A stretch of 64,000 bases of DNA from Pseudopedobacter sp035496935 (GTDB lineage Bacteria; Bacteroidota; Bacteroidia; Sphingobacteriales; Sphingobacteriaceae), in the NCBI GenBank assembly GCA_035496935.1, contig DATJED010000010.1, positions 434,001-498,000 on the forward strand, given 5' to 3'. Shown piece after piece: positions 16,126-24,980 of this stretch; the first letter of the stretch is position 1; each line of letters starts with the position of its first letter. The notes under the pieces are model-generated. The model had not been told where the DNA came from, ran no database searches, and saw only the letters and a program-made list of their open reading frames with translations. The translations under genes and the position numbers were made by a program.

Positions 16126-18429
16126 TTAGCGAAATTCAGCAAAGGCGTTGTCCGGAACAATCCGAACATCCCTCACGTAGACCTCTTCATCGACGGGTCG
16201 CAGACTCAAGGCGATCGTGTTGACCTTACCTTTGCCAAAATATAGCCAGGTTTCGGGTATGTAGAAATCACGTTGCGGGCCAACTTGCCAATAACGGGCT
16301 AAACAATGCCCGTTAATGTAAATAAAGCCATTGCCGATTGCCTCCAGACGCAAATGCCAGGGCACCCATAGGCCATGTTTTGGTAACGGCAATTCGAATT
16401 GCATACGATACCATGTCATGAGCGACTGGGTCGCAGATCCGGGACTTAGTTTGAGAGGCACGGGCTTCCAGCCATGACCAATTCCCATTTCTCCACGAGA
16501 AAGAGCCTTGCCCACCTCACATTCTTTGCCATATAATCCACCTTGTGCAAATTGAAGTGGTATGCTTTCATTTGCGCCCTTGACTGAAAGCAAGCCGTAT
16601 GTGCCTCCTTTTTCCATTCCTTTTGGACCGTTACGGTGGCCGTGTTTGTCATGAAGCACTATCAATTCCTGCGCATCTGCAGGAAGTATGAAACTAAAAT
16701 GTTTATGGTCTTGGCTTACCGTTACAGGCAGCATTTTCCCGCCGGCACTTCCAATGATCTCGTCTTTCGGCTGCACTTCAAGATCTATGGTCGCTCCGGA
16801 ATTGCCGAAAATCCGGTAATAAATAAAGTGACTATCCAATACCTCGTGAGCTTCGATCAATTCATTCGGTTTGAGCGGTGTCCAAGTAGATGGCAATGGA
16901 TCGCTAAGTCGTTCCAGTTTGCGTATCTCTACCGTGGAAAACAGATTAGTTGGGCGTTTGATGGCTGGTGCAGTTTTCGGTAGCCACTGCCCCTTGCGAG
17001 TATCGGTCTCACCGGGTGACAAGTAAAGTACACGTGAACCAAACGCTTCAAGCTCATATTCGAATGAAAATTCCGTTCCGTTTTTCTCTTTCACCTGCGC
17101 TATTCCCGAACGGCTGGTATTGTGATCATCGGTACGAATAAAGAAATAGCGACTGCCGTCGCTGGCTTGACGCTCGACTACCGTCACATCACTAGAGTTA
17201 GTTTTCGAATCAATCTCTACTGGCTGAGCGCGGACAAGTTTATCTCCATGTTCGCGGATCATCTGGCCAAGTGCACGGACGCTTTGGTAACGCATATCGA
17301 TACCGCCGTGTTCGCGGATTGGAGCGTCATAATCGTAGGTAGTGGTGATATTATAGCCTCCCCAATCGTCGAAGTTAGTGCCACCAAATAACATGTAATA
17401 ATTGGTGATTGTTTCGCCCATCTGCCATGCATAGAGAGTGATATTTTGGATTTGCGCTGCAGTGAGCCCATCCTGTTTGTCGCTCAATTTACCACCTACT
17501 ACGGAAAGCCAGCCACCTTGTAATTCAGTTGTGGCGAGTGGTGCATCCGGCTGCTCCCGACGTAATTTTGGAATTTCTCTGCCGAGTTCCTTGCTGACGT
17601 TCCAGCGCGGATAAAAGTTGCAACAATCGAATATTCCTCGTAATCCTGGATCGGTAGAACCACGGACCTGCTTGGTCCAGCAAGTAATAAATGGCACATC
17701 GATAGCGCCGGCCTGTGCAAATAGTGCAAGCTCCTTGATCTGATTAATTTTTACCTGGTCAGGATAGTCCGCAGCGTCATATTCATTTTCCAGTTGCAGT
17801 AAAATGACCCCCGGCTTCCCAGGCTCTTTCCGCGTAATCTGATGTTTCGCGATAACTGGGCAGACAACGTCAAACCAGTGCTTCGTCCACATCAAAAAAA
17901 TTGGATCATCTGAACGCATCCATCCATTGGTGTGTAGTGGCTTGACAGGTGTTTTCAGCGCACTGAGCCATAACGGAAAGCCACCATTATCCCATTCTGC
18001 ACAAATATAAGGACCAGGTCTGACGATAATGTTCAAACCGAATTCCTCGGCCATTGTGAGCCACTCGTCCAGGTCCTGCAACTTTTCAATTTTTGAAAAA
18101 TCGTCGGGAGAGTCAGGCATCGATCGCTCGTGCCAATTCCACGGAGTATAAGTTTCAACTGTGTTAAAATCGGCTTCTTTAATTTTTTGAAACCGATCAC
18201 GCCAGAGTTCTTTTGGACAGCGAAAATAATGGAACGCACCACTATAGATAAAGGTGTCTTTCCCATCTATCGTCAAACATGCTGAATCAAAACTAATGCG
18301 TTCTGAATGAGGTAACAAGGAGATAGGGGCCAGGCCGTCATCGTTAAAACCATAAGCTCCAAATGAGCGGTAAGCAGCCATTCCAACTAAGGCAAGACTT
18401 CCATTTTTTAAAAATAAACGTCGGTTCAT
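16126..18429 (-). CDS. GH35 beta-galactosidase, Tat-type export signal
   Basis: 767 residues. The N-terminus MNRRLFLKNGSLALVG fits a twin-arginine signal (RRLFLK), pointing to export of a folded protein. The GH35 domain has the typical start (IDGKDTFIYSGAFHYFRCP, VETYTPWNWHE, VRPGPYICAEWDNGG), the acid/base Glu in LENEYD (E216) and the nucleophile Glu in TTELQGGW (E302). C-terminal beta-sandwich domains follow (GNGFIYINGHCLARYW). It removes terminal beta-galactose. The gene is visibly richer in G and C than all neighbours and uses codons such as CGG, GCC and CTG more often. It stands alone between long gene-free stretches, which together suggest recent acquisition. Confidence 0.95.
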   Translation of the reverse strand: MNRRLFLKNGSLALVGMAAYRSFGAYGFNDDGLAPISLLPHSERISFDSACLTIDGKDTFIYSGAFHYFRCPKELWRDRFQKIKEADFNTVETYTPWNWHERSMPDSPDDFSKIEKLQDLDEWLTMAEEFGLNIIVRPGPYICAEWDNGGFPLWLSALKTPVKPLHTNGWMRSDDPIFLMWTKHWFDVVCPVIAKHQITRKEPGKPGVILLQLENEYDAADYPDQVKINQIKELALFAQAGAIDVPFITCWTKQVRGSTDPGLRGIFDCCNFYPRWNVSKELGREIPKLRREQPDAPLATTELQGGWLSVVGGKLSDKQDGLTAAQIQNITLYAWQMGETITNYYMLFGGTNFDDWGGYNITTTYDYDAPIREHGGIDMRYQSVRALGQMIREHGDKLVRAQPVEIDSKTNSSDVTVVERQASDGSRYFFIRTDDHNTSRSGIAQVKEKNGTEFSFEYELEAFGSRVLYLSPGETDTRKGQWLPKTAPAIKRPTNLFSTVEIRKLERLSDPLPSTWTPLKPNELIEAHEVLDSHFIYYRIFGNSGATIDLEVQPKDEIIGSAGGKMLPVTVSQDHKHFSFILPADAQELIVLHDKHGHRNGPKGMEKGGTYGLLSVKGANESIPLQFAQGGLYGKECEVGKALSRGEMGIGHGWKPVPLKLSPGSATQSLMTWYRMQFELPLPKHGLWVPWHLRLEAIGNGFIYINGHCLARYWQVGPQRDFYIPETWLYFGKGKVNTIALSLRPVDEEVYVRDVRIVPDNAFAEFR

Positions 18430-19060
18430 AGCAAAGAGATATTATTTACATAAATTCAATATAAGACAACTTTTAAGCCTCTCTATACTCTTAATTATTT
18501 ATAAATTTTTTTTATTCTTATATCTCATTAGTATCGTTATGTTGTTTGCCATCTTATTTAATTTATGTTTTGTGTAACTTTGGGTTACATCCGATTAAAT
18601 TCCTAGCGTTACTTGATTTACTCTTCTTCCAATTCACGTGTATTTGATTCCCGGAATTTGATTCTAGTCGTTTCCATTGCTAAAATTAGAGCTGTACTTT
18701 CTTTAAAAACAAAAGTCAATTATTTAATCTTAAGCAGTTCCTGGCTCATTCCTTAAGTCTATAATTCATTCTATCGTAAATGATTTTATAGCTATCATAA
18801 TTTGGGTGATATTAGCATAAGTAGGGTTATTGAAAAAACTTTTGCATGGTTTGGCTATGACAAAAGATTATGAAGAAACTATGAAGTATTAATCGGATCT
18901 TCTTAAAATACGTTCAAGCTATCAGCTATAGAATTATTACTGAACGAATTTAAACGGACTTTAATTTATCAATATGTTAATTTTAATATTTTTTTCTAAT
19001 GAGAGCGTTAAAACAACTCAAGTTTTCTTGATTTATTTGTAAAAAAATCGTAAAACTTTA

Positions 19061-19074
19061 CTAAATCGGTTTAG
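19061..19074. promoter_or_regulatory. LacI-type operator upstream of the first lyase gene
   Basis: CTAAATCGGTTTAG differs by one base from the susC operator CTAAACCGGTTTAG. A TAnnTTTG promoter box (TAATTTTG, 19080-19087) follows 19 bases after its start, nearly the same arrangement as at susC. Confidence 0.7.
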
Positions 19075-19151
19075 TTTTATAATTTTGATTATACCAATTA
19101 ATACTAATGCTAGAAGTTTATATGTTTTAAATCCAATTTATTTCTAAAAAA

Positions 19152-19205
19152 GTGACTGATTATATACAGGGTAAATGGAACTGTTTTTCTGGGATATATC
19201 AGTTT
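19152..19205 (+). pseudogene. Decayed 5' end of a second susC
   Basis: Reading GTG ACT GAT TAT ATA CAG GGT AAA TGG AAC TGT TTT gives VTDYIQGKWNCF. The intact susC at 21821 begins MSNYLQTKWKFF, so the two align codon for codon. The distance from operator to start is also the same (91 versus 92 bases). Similarity fades after about 50 bases, and the frame then ends in TAG. The rest of this receptor gene is gone. The alignment was made by eye. Confidence 0.65.
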
Positions 19206-19444
19206 AATCACAATAATTGTATTTCTGTTAGAATTGCGAATTGTACTTAGGATTATCATACATATTCAAAAGCGGAATACCTAAACATACTGGGAAATGA
19301 AACCTTAGTATTTCTGGATTGGTTTTTAAAGCCCTTGCAAATTTAGTGGGCTGAGGAGTTTTATATTTTGAAGGTTAACGCTATTAGGATAGCCTTTTTA
19401 ATTAAGAGCTTTAAAATAAATATTAAAACATAAAAGATAGAATC

Positions 19445-20692
19445 ATGAACAGAATTTCAAATGCCGTTTTATTAGGGCTACTTATCATTTTTATCAGTTG
19501 CAAAAAAAGTGATAAAGTAACAAATAATACTACACCAATCCCGGGCAATAACACAGAAGTAACTTATCTAACAAAAATTGTTCATAATGGTGTGTTGACT
19601 TCTATCGATGAATTAAATATCGTTAAGGAAAATCAAAACAGCGAACCCTGGAAATCAGAGCTAGCAGCACTTAAAGCATCTGCATCAGGAAATATAAATT
19701 ATACAATGAAAGGACCTTTCCCAAACATTTCTCGTACGGGATCTGGAGAAACAAGTGATCTAACTGGTTGGTCTGAACATGGTAGAGATGCTACGGCCTG
19801 TTATGTACAGGCATTATTAGGGTATATTACAGGAGATGTTAGATATACCCAAAATGCAATTTCTATTATTAATTCTTGGTCAAATACGTTGGTTTCCGTT
19901 GGAGGTAATGACGTAGAACTTCTTGTAGGGATTCAAGCTCCACTTTGGGCACAAGCTGGTGAAATTCTTGCAAATACCAATTCTGGATGGCAAGCCGCAG
20001 ATATAACAAAGGCTAAGAAAATGATGACTAATATATTTCTTCCTGCTATTGACGATTTTGACCCTGCAGATGGAGCAAATTTTAGTACTTCATGTATCTA
20101 TGCATCAATGGCAATGGCGGTATTTACAGACGACTTAAGAAGATTCAATTTAGCGTGGAAAGCTTTTAATTTACAATCTGGATGCCCTAATGATTTTTCA
20201 CTTTACAAGAATATTGCAGCAAACGGACAAAATGTAGAATCAGGGCGAGATCAAGTTCATAGCTGGTCATCGTATGAAATGTTGGCAGGAGTGGCGGAAA
20301 TTGCCCGTCATCAAGGCTTAAAACCATATACCTTGGGTTCAAATCGTTTGTTAACTGGGGTTGAATATTGGTGCAAATATAATTTAGGACAAAGCGTTCC
20401 TTTTGACGTATCTGTTTATAGATGTAGAGCAGGCTGGGGACCATGGACCAATATTTCTGCTACGGATAGAGGTGCGCCCACAACACAAGGTTCTGTATGT
20501 AATATGGTTTATCATGCTTATTATCGCCTGAATCTAATTCCAAATACTTCCTATACTAAATTAATGGCAAATGTAATGACGTCAGTTGTGGTTGATCCAA
20601 CACCAAGAAACGGTTATGGAAATCCTTTTATTGGAGATGGATTATTACATCAAATTGCCCCAGGGGAAATGCCAGGGACCGAAACCGAGTAA
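19445..20692 (+). CDS. Alginate lyase-like lipoprotein (PL5/PL38-type alpha-toroid fold)
   Basis: 415 residues with a lipoprotein signal (IIFISCKKS). The mainly helical sequence has the alginate_lyase family pattern: PFPNISRTGS, GRDATACYVQALLGYITGD, ANFSTSCIYASMAMAVFTDD and VESGRDQVHSWSSYEMLAG, whose His and the neighbouring Arg/Asn residues are likely catalytic. Such lyases cleave uronic acid-containing chains by beta-elimination. A related lipoprotein lies at 28237-29487. Its promoter carries the LacI-type operator and is a copy of the susC promoter, so it probably responds to the same signal although it lies outside the susC transcript. A strong terminator follows. Confidence 0.75.
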   Translation: MNRISNAVLLGLLIIFISCKKSDKVTNNTTPIPGNNTEVTYLTKIVHNGVLTSIDELNIVKENQNSEPWKSELAALKASASGNINYTMKGPFPNISRTGSGETSDLTGWSEHGRDATACYVQALLGYITGDVRYTQNAISIINSWSNTLVSVGGNDVELLVGIQAPLWAQAGEILANTNSGWQAADITKAKKMMTNIFLPAIDDFDPADGANFSTSCIYASMAMAVFTDDLRRFNLAWKAFNLQSGCPNDFSLYKNIAANGQNVESGRDQVHSWSSYEMLAGVAEIARHQGLKPYTLGSNRLLTGVEYWCKYNLGQSVPFDVSVYRCRAGWGPWTNISATDRGAPTTQGSVCNMVYHAYYRLNLIPNTSYTKLMANVMTSVVVDPTPRNGYGNPFIGDGLLHQIAPGEMPGTETE

Positions 20693-20774
20693 TCTTAGTA
20701 TAAATTAAAATTAATCGCCTACATATAGCAGAAGCTTGTGGTTAAGCATCAGCTATACAGAGCTTTAAATAAAA

Positions 20775-20817
20775 AAAATAAAGAAAACAGGTATCTGAAA
20801 CCTGTTTTCTTTATTTT
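20775..20817 (+). terminator. Rho-independent terminator after the first lyase gene
   Basis: An 18-bp perfect stem (AAAATAAAGAAAACAGGT with its complement) and a 7-base loop, with A-rich 5' and T-rich 3' flanks. It could work in both directions. Confidence 0.85.
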
Positions 20818-20935
20818 ACAATAGCAAGTTTATATCCTGTCTTCAGAATACTTCTTTTAAATGCACATGTTTCAATTAATTTTAGAATCAGCATATAATT
20901 AAAATGTACTTTCCAGTTTTAAATTTAATCTCTTC

Positions 20936-21491
20936 ATGAATCTTAAATCATTGTTTTATTGTTTTATACTTAGTCTTTTTGTGACTATTACGCAAGCGTA
21001 ACAAGCTGATGTTACTAGTCCAGATGGAAATCTTATCGTAAACTTATTGTAAATAATGGAACACCGACTTATAGTGTTTCTTATAAAGGAAAATTGTTTT
21101 TAGAACCATCGCCTATTGGATTAAAAACTAACGTTGGGGATTTTAGTGAAGGCTTAGAATTAAGACTAAATGGCATTCAAAATAAAATTGATGAAACCTA
21201 TGAATTACCTAATATAAAGCAAAATAAAGTTCATTATATAGCTAACGAAGCGGTATTCTCATTTACAAAAAATAAGGATCCTGCTAATAAATGGTATGTG
21301 GCTGGCATAAATGCTCAGAAAGAAACCATTAAAATTAAGTTAAAACTTCCCATGATAGCCGGAAATTCAGTATTGAAACAATACACCGATGATTTTCAAC
21401 TCAAAGGAAGCATATCCACTAAAAAATTGAAAAAAATCAAGAAATTGAAGTAACTATTCCATGTAATGGAGGTGTGGTGTTAGTGAATTAG
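20936..21491 (+). pseudogene. GH97 glycoside hydrolase pseudogene with the catalytic core deleted
   Basis: From ATG 20936 a signal-peptide-like MNLKSLFYCFILSLFVTITQA runs into an in-frame TAA at 20999. Continuing, DVTSPDGNLIVN is followed by a frameshift near 21045, then by NNGTPTYSVSYKGKLF and LEPSPIGLKTNVGDF, the typical start of the GH97 N-terminal domain. At about 21255 the sequence jumps to GH97 C-terminal domain text (NKWYVAGINAQKETIKIKL), and a last frameshift near 21440 restores EVTIPCNGGVVLVN and a TAG. The whole TIM-barrel is missing. An intact GH97 gene lies at 32192. The gene cannot make an active enzyme. Confidence 0.85.
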
Positions 21492-21820
21492 CGCAATGAA
21501 AAAATCATTTGTTTAATCCATTGCAGCTAAAATAGTTGCTAAAGCAGTGTTAAACCCAAAATAGCTGACTAATCAATTGTTTTAGTTTACATTTAAAGCT
21601 GTGTTTTGTGATAATCAATTAAATCGCCTTAATTGTGTCAATATTTTAATTATAATAATCTTTTTTAAATAGAGTGTTAGGAAAAATTAAGTTTTATTAA
21701 TTTTTTCATAAAAATAAAAAAAGTTCACCTAAACCGGTTTAGTTTATATACATTTGGTTATACCAATTAATATAATGCTAAATAGCCTAAATTCTTAAAA
21801 CCAATTTAATTGTCAAAAAA
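21492..21820. promoter_or_regulatory. susC upstream region
   Basis: Gene-free and AT-rich. It contains the perfect LacI-type operator, a TAnnTTTG box (TACATTTG, 21749-21756) and a leader of about 60 bases with the motif TATACCAATTAATA. The same motif order is found ahead of the first lyase gene. Confidence 0.7.
21729..21742. promoter_or_regulatory. LacI-type operator at the susC promoter
   Basis: Perfect 14-base palindrome CTAAACCGGTTTAG with the central CG typical of LacI/PurR-family operators. It ends 6 bases before the TACATTTG promoter box, a position where a bound repressor would block RNA polymerase. Confidence 0.75.
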
Positions 21821-24800
21821 ATGAGTAATTACTTACAAACTAAATGGAAATTTTTTTTCCTGGTCTATGTAGGCCTCACCTTATCCATCGGTGTTTTTGC
21901 ACAGCAACACAATGTGAAAGGAAAAGTAGTAGACATAACTACAAATGAAACCATAATAGGTGCTTCTATTAAAGTAAAAGGTAGTAATATCGGGACACAA
22001 ACTGATGTTAACGGGAATTTTACTTTAAATGTTCCGGATGGAGGATTATTGTTGGTTTCCTATCTGGGTTATAAACCCGTGGAGATTCCAGCAAAATTCA
22101 ACTCACCAATGGTTATCAATCTTCAAGTTGATGATAAACAATTAAGCGAAGTAGTCGTAGTAGGTTACGGAACACAGAAAAAGGAAACTTTAACCGGTTC
22201 AGTAGCTAAAGTGGATGCTAAGGCTTTTGAAGATAAAGGTTCTTTAGCAAGTCCCTTACAAGCCTTACAAGGTCAGGTGCCGGGCGTAATTATTACAAGG
22301 GGTTCCTCTGCTCCTGGAGATGAATCCTGGAGTTTAAAACTCCGGGGCGCTGTTTCTGCAACTTCTACAGAACCCTTGGTTATTATTGATGGAGTAGCAG
22401 CTTCTAGTTTTAGAGAATTAAGATTAATCAACCCTTCAGATATCGATAACATCAGCTTTTTAAAAGATGCTGCGGCAGCTATTTACGGTTCTAGGGCCGC
22501 TGGGGGTGTAGTTTTGGTAACTACTAAAAAGGCTAAATTGGGAAAAGCTGTTATAGCGTACAATGGTTCCTATACTCGAAAATTCGTGGGTTTGCAACCT
22601 CATCTAATGAGTTTGGATCAATGGGCTAACGGAGTTATCGAAGCTAGAACAAATGATGGTTTCGGGGCGGACGATGTGTGGATACGATATGCAAATTTGG
22701 CGTTAGCTAACAAAGGTGGCTATATTGATGCAAGAGACATCACTAACCAACCTGTAAAAGGTGCTTTTAATGATGTCAAAGATTTTGTTTTTTTAAATAA
22801 TAATTGGAGTGATGTTTTGTGGGGCGGAGCCAATTCGCAACAGCATGATATTAGTGTGTCTGGTAGAAACGAAAAGTCTGGCTATAGGTTATCCTTAGGC
22901 TATACCAATGATGATGGAATATTAAAATACGGAAACAATACTAACAAACGATATAATATAAGGCTAAACAATGATTTTAAAGTTTTTGATAAGGTCTCTG
23001 TAGAATCTGTTATTGCCTATAACCGTCAGGATCAGGTTGCTCCTTCTTTATTGGGAAATATCGCAAATGGCGGATATCCTCAACCTGGTTTACCAACGCA
23101 AACACTAACTGGTAAACCTTATGCCTGGGGAGGACAGTACACACCAACTGCTTTTGGAACTTATGGAGGAGATAATAGATTAAATGTATCGGCTATCAAT
23201 ATCAGCGAAACATTTAAATATCAGATATATAAAGATTTACAATTTGTAACCAACTTAGGCTATAATAACAGTATTGCAACTCGTGATTTACAGAAAAACA
23301 GTATTGAATGGTACAACTATGAAGGGGATATTTTAGTGCAAACTAACCCTAGTCAAGCAAATAGTTCATACCAAAAAACTTTTGCAAAAACAGATTTTTA
23401 TTCCGCAACAGCATATTTGAACTATAATAAGACACTTGCTAAAAATCACAACTTTGGTGCAACTCTTGGAACACAATATGAACGTAATGAATATGATTCT
23501 AACGGTACAACTATATTGGATATTAATAGCTCTTTATCCACGATAAACGGTAATGGCTTGGTAACACCTAGTTATCAAAAAGATCATTATGCTTTAGGGT
23601 CATATTTTGGGCGTTTTAATTATAATTATAAATCAAAATATTTATTAGAGGCGAATGCCAGATATGATGGATCTTCAAAATTTTTAGCTGATAATCGCTG
23701 GAATTTCTTTTACGGGTTTTCAGGAGGCTGGAGACTTTCTGAAGAAGATATTGTACGTGATTTAAATGTTTTTAATGAGTTAAAATTAAGAGCCTCTTAT
23801 GGTATTGTTGGTAATCAATCTGGTATAGATCTTTACGACGGTCAACAGTTATACAATTCTGTATTAGGTGGAGGGGCATATTTAGGTGGTGGCAAGGTAA
23901 ATTATGTCACTACTAACGGTAGGCTGGTGAGCTTTGATCGTACATGGGAAAAGATACATAATTACAATGTAGCGCTAGATTTTAGTTTGTTAAATAATCG
24001 TCTATCGGGAACAGCAGAATGGTTTATTAAGAAAAATAATAACATGTTTCTGAACCAAGCTTATCCAACGCTATTAGGAGCAAATGCACCAACAGCGAAT
24101 ATTGGGAAGTTTGAATCCAAAGGGTGGGAAGGTATTTTAAACTGGAACGATAAAACTGGTGACTGGGCATATAACATAGGAGGATCTGTTACCTATGCTA
24201 AGAATAATTTAATTGATTTTGGTGGTAAAAATGTTACTGCTCAAGGGTTTAACGGTGCAGTAGAAAGCTATCCGCTTAATTCTATATTCGGTTTGAAATA
24301 TGCTGGACGTATCCAAACTCAGGAACAAGCCCAAGCTTATTTAAATAAATACAATGTAGGCAACGGCATTGGCTTAAACAGCAAAATTGGTGTGGGAGAT
24401 AATAAGTATGAAGATGTTAACGGAGATGGCGTATTAGATACTAAGGATTTAGTTTATTTAGGTACCGATGATCCTCAGCTTTCATACTCAGTAAATGCGG
24501 GTGCTTCTTATAAAGGCTTCGACTTTTCTGTTATTTTTCAGGGGGCAGGTGAAAGAACCACTTTTAGGGAAGATTTGAACTGGAGACAGCCATTTCGTTC
24601 TGTTTATTTAAATACAACCAATCAATCAGTTGGAGACCATTGGACACCACAAACTACCGATGGGCATTTCCCAAGATATTCAACTGACGGCTCTGTTAAC
24701 GCGTATAACTATCAGGCGTCTTCTTGGTCGGCGGAAAATGGTGCTTATTTAAGGCTTAAAAATGTGGTGTTAGGTTATACGCTACCTCAAGCTTTAGTGG

Positions 24801-24970
24801 ATAAAACAAAAGCATTTTCAAAGTTAAGGGTTTATGTTTCTGGACAAGATCTGTGGGAAATCAGTCATATTAATGATGGTTGGGATCCGGAAGCAACCCG
24901 TACTGTTAGCACTTACCAACGTTACCCTTTTAATCGTTTTTTTACAGCAGGTATAAACGCAACATTTTAA
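21821..24970 (+). CDS. susC: SusC-like TonB-dependent outer-membrane receptor
   Basis: 1049 residues. A signal peptide ends near GVFAQ. Residues about 30-110 form the carboxypeptidase regulatory-like domain (VKGKVVDITTNETIIGASIK, GLLLVSYLGYKPVEI). A TonB-box-like stretch and plug follow (QLSEVVVVGYGTQKKETLTG, PLQALQGQVPGVIITRG, DIDNISFLKDAAAAIYGSRA). The remainder is a 22-strand barrel ending YPFNRFFTAGINATF. Together with SusD it imports oligosaccharides across the outer membrane using TonB energy. There is no N-terminal FecR-interacting extension, so direct signalling to the ECF sigma factor at 4706 looks unlikely. susD starts 10 bases after its stop. Confidence 0.97.
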   Translation: MSNYLQTKWKFFFLVYVGLTLSIGVFAQQHNVKGKVVDITTNETIIGASIKVKGSNIGTQTDVNGNFTLNVPDGGLLLVSYLGYKPVEIPAKFNSPMVINLQVDDKQLSEVVVVGYGTQKKETLTGSVAKVDAKAFEDKGSLASPLQALQGQVPGVIITRGSSAPGDESWSLKLRGAVSATSTEPLVIIDGVAASSFRELRLINPSDIDNISFLKDAAAAIYGSRAAGGVVLVTTKKAKLGKAVIAYNGSYTRKFVGLQPHLMSLDQWANGVIEARTNDGFGADDVWIRYANLALANKGGYIDARDITNQPVKGAFNDVKDFVFLNNNWSDVLWGGANSQQHDISVSGRNEKSGYRLSLGYTNDDGILKYGNNTNKRYNIRLNNDFKVFDKVSVESVIAYNRQDQVAPSLLGNIANGGYPQPGLPTQTLTGKPYAWGGQYTPTAFGTYGGDNRLNVSAINISETFKYQIYKDLQFVTNLGYNNSIATRDLQKNSIEWYNYEGDILVQTNPSQANSSYQKTFAKTDFYSATAYLNYNKTLAKNHNFGATLGTQYERNEYDSNGTTILDINSSLSTINGNGLVTPSYQKDHYALGSYFGRFNYNYKSKYLLEANARYDGSSKFLADNRWNFFYGFSGGWRLSEEDIVRDLNVFNELKLRASYGIVGNQSGIDLYDGQQLYNSVLGGGAYLGGGKVNYVTTNGRLVSFDRTWEKIHNYNVALDFSLLNNRLSGTAEWFIKKNNNMFLNQAYPTLLGANAPTANIGKFESKGWEGILNWNDKTGDWAYNIGGSVTYAKNNLIDFGGKNVTAQGFNGAVESYPLNSIFGLKYAGRIQTQEQAQAYLNKYNVGNGIGLNSKIGVGDNKYEDVNGDGVLDTKDLVYLGTDDPQLSYSVNAGASYKGFDFSVIFQGAGERTTFREDLNWRQPFRSVYLNTTNQSVGDHWTPQTTDGHFPRYSTDGSVNAYNYQASSWSAENGAYLRLKNVVLGYTLPQALVDKTKAFSKLRVYVSGQDLWEISHINDGWDPEATRTVSTYQRYPFNRFFTAGINATF

Positions 24971-24980
24971 TTAAAAAATC

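Larger units (their letters stand above)
18430..19444. other. 1 kb gene-free stretch with a duplicated susC promoter
   Basis: No intact gene. The part from about 18940 to 19205 resembles the susC upstream region (about 21610-21870), including the operator, the promoter box and the first susC codons. The remaining left part is AT-rich with a short hairpin (TGTAAC/GTTACA, 18573-18589). After the relic, 19206-19444 holds nothing recognisable and leads to the lyase gene. Confidence 0.65.
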
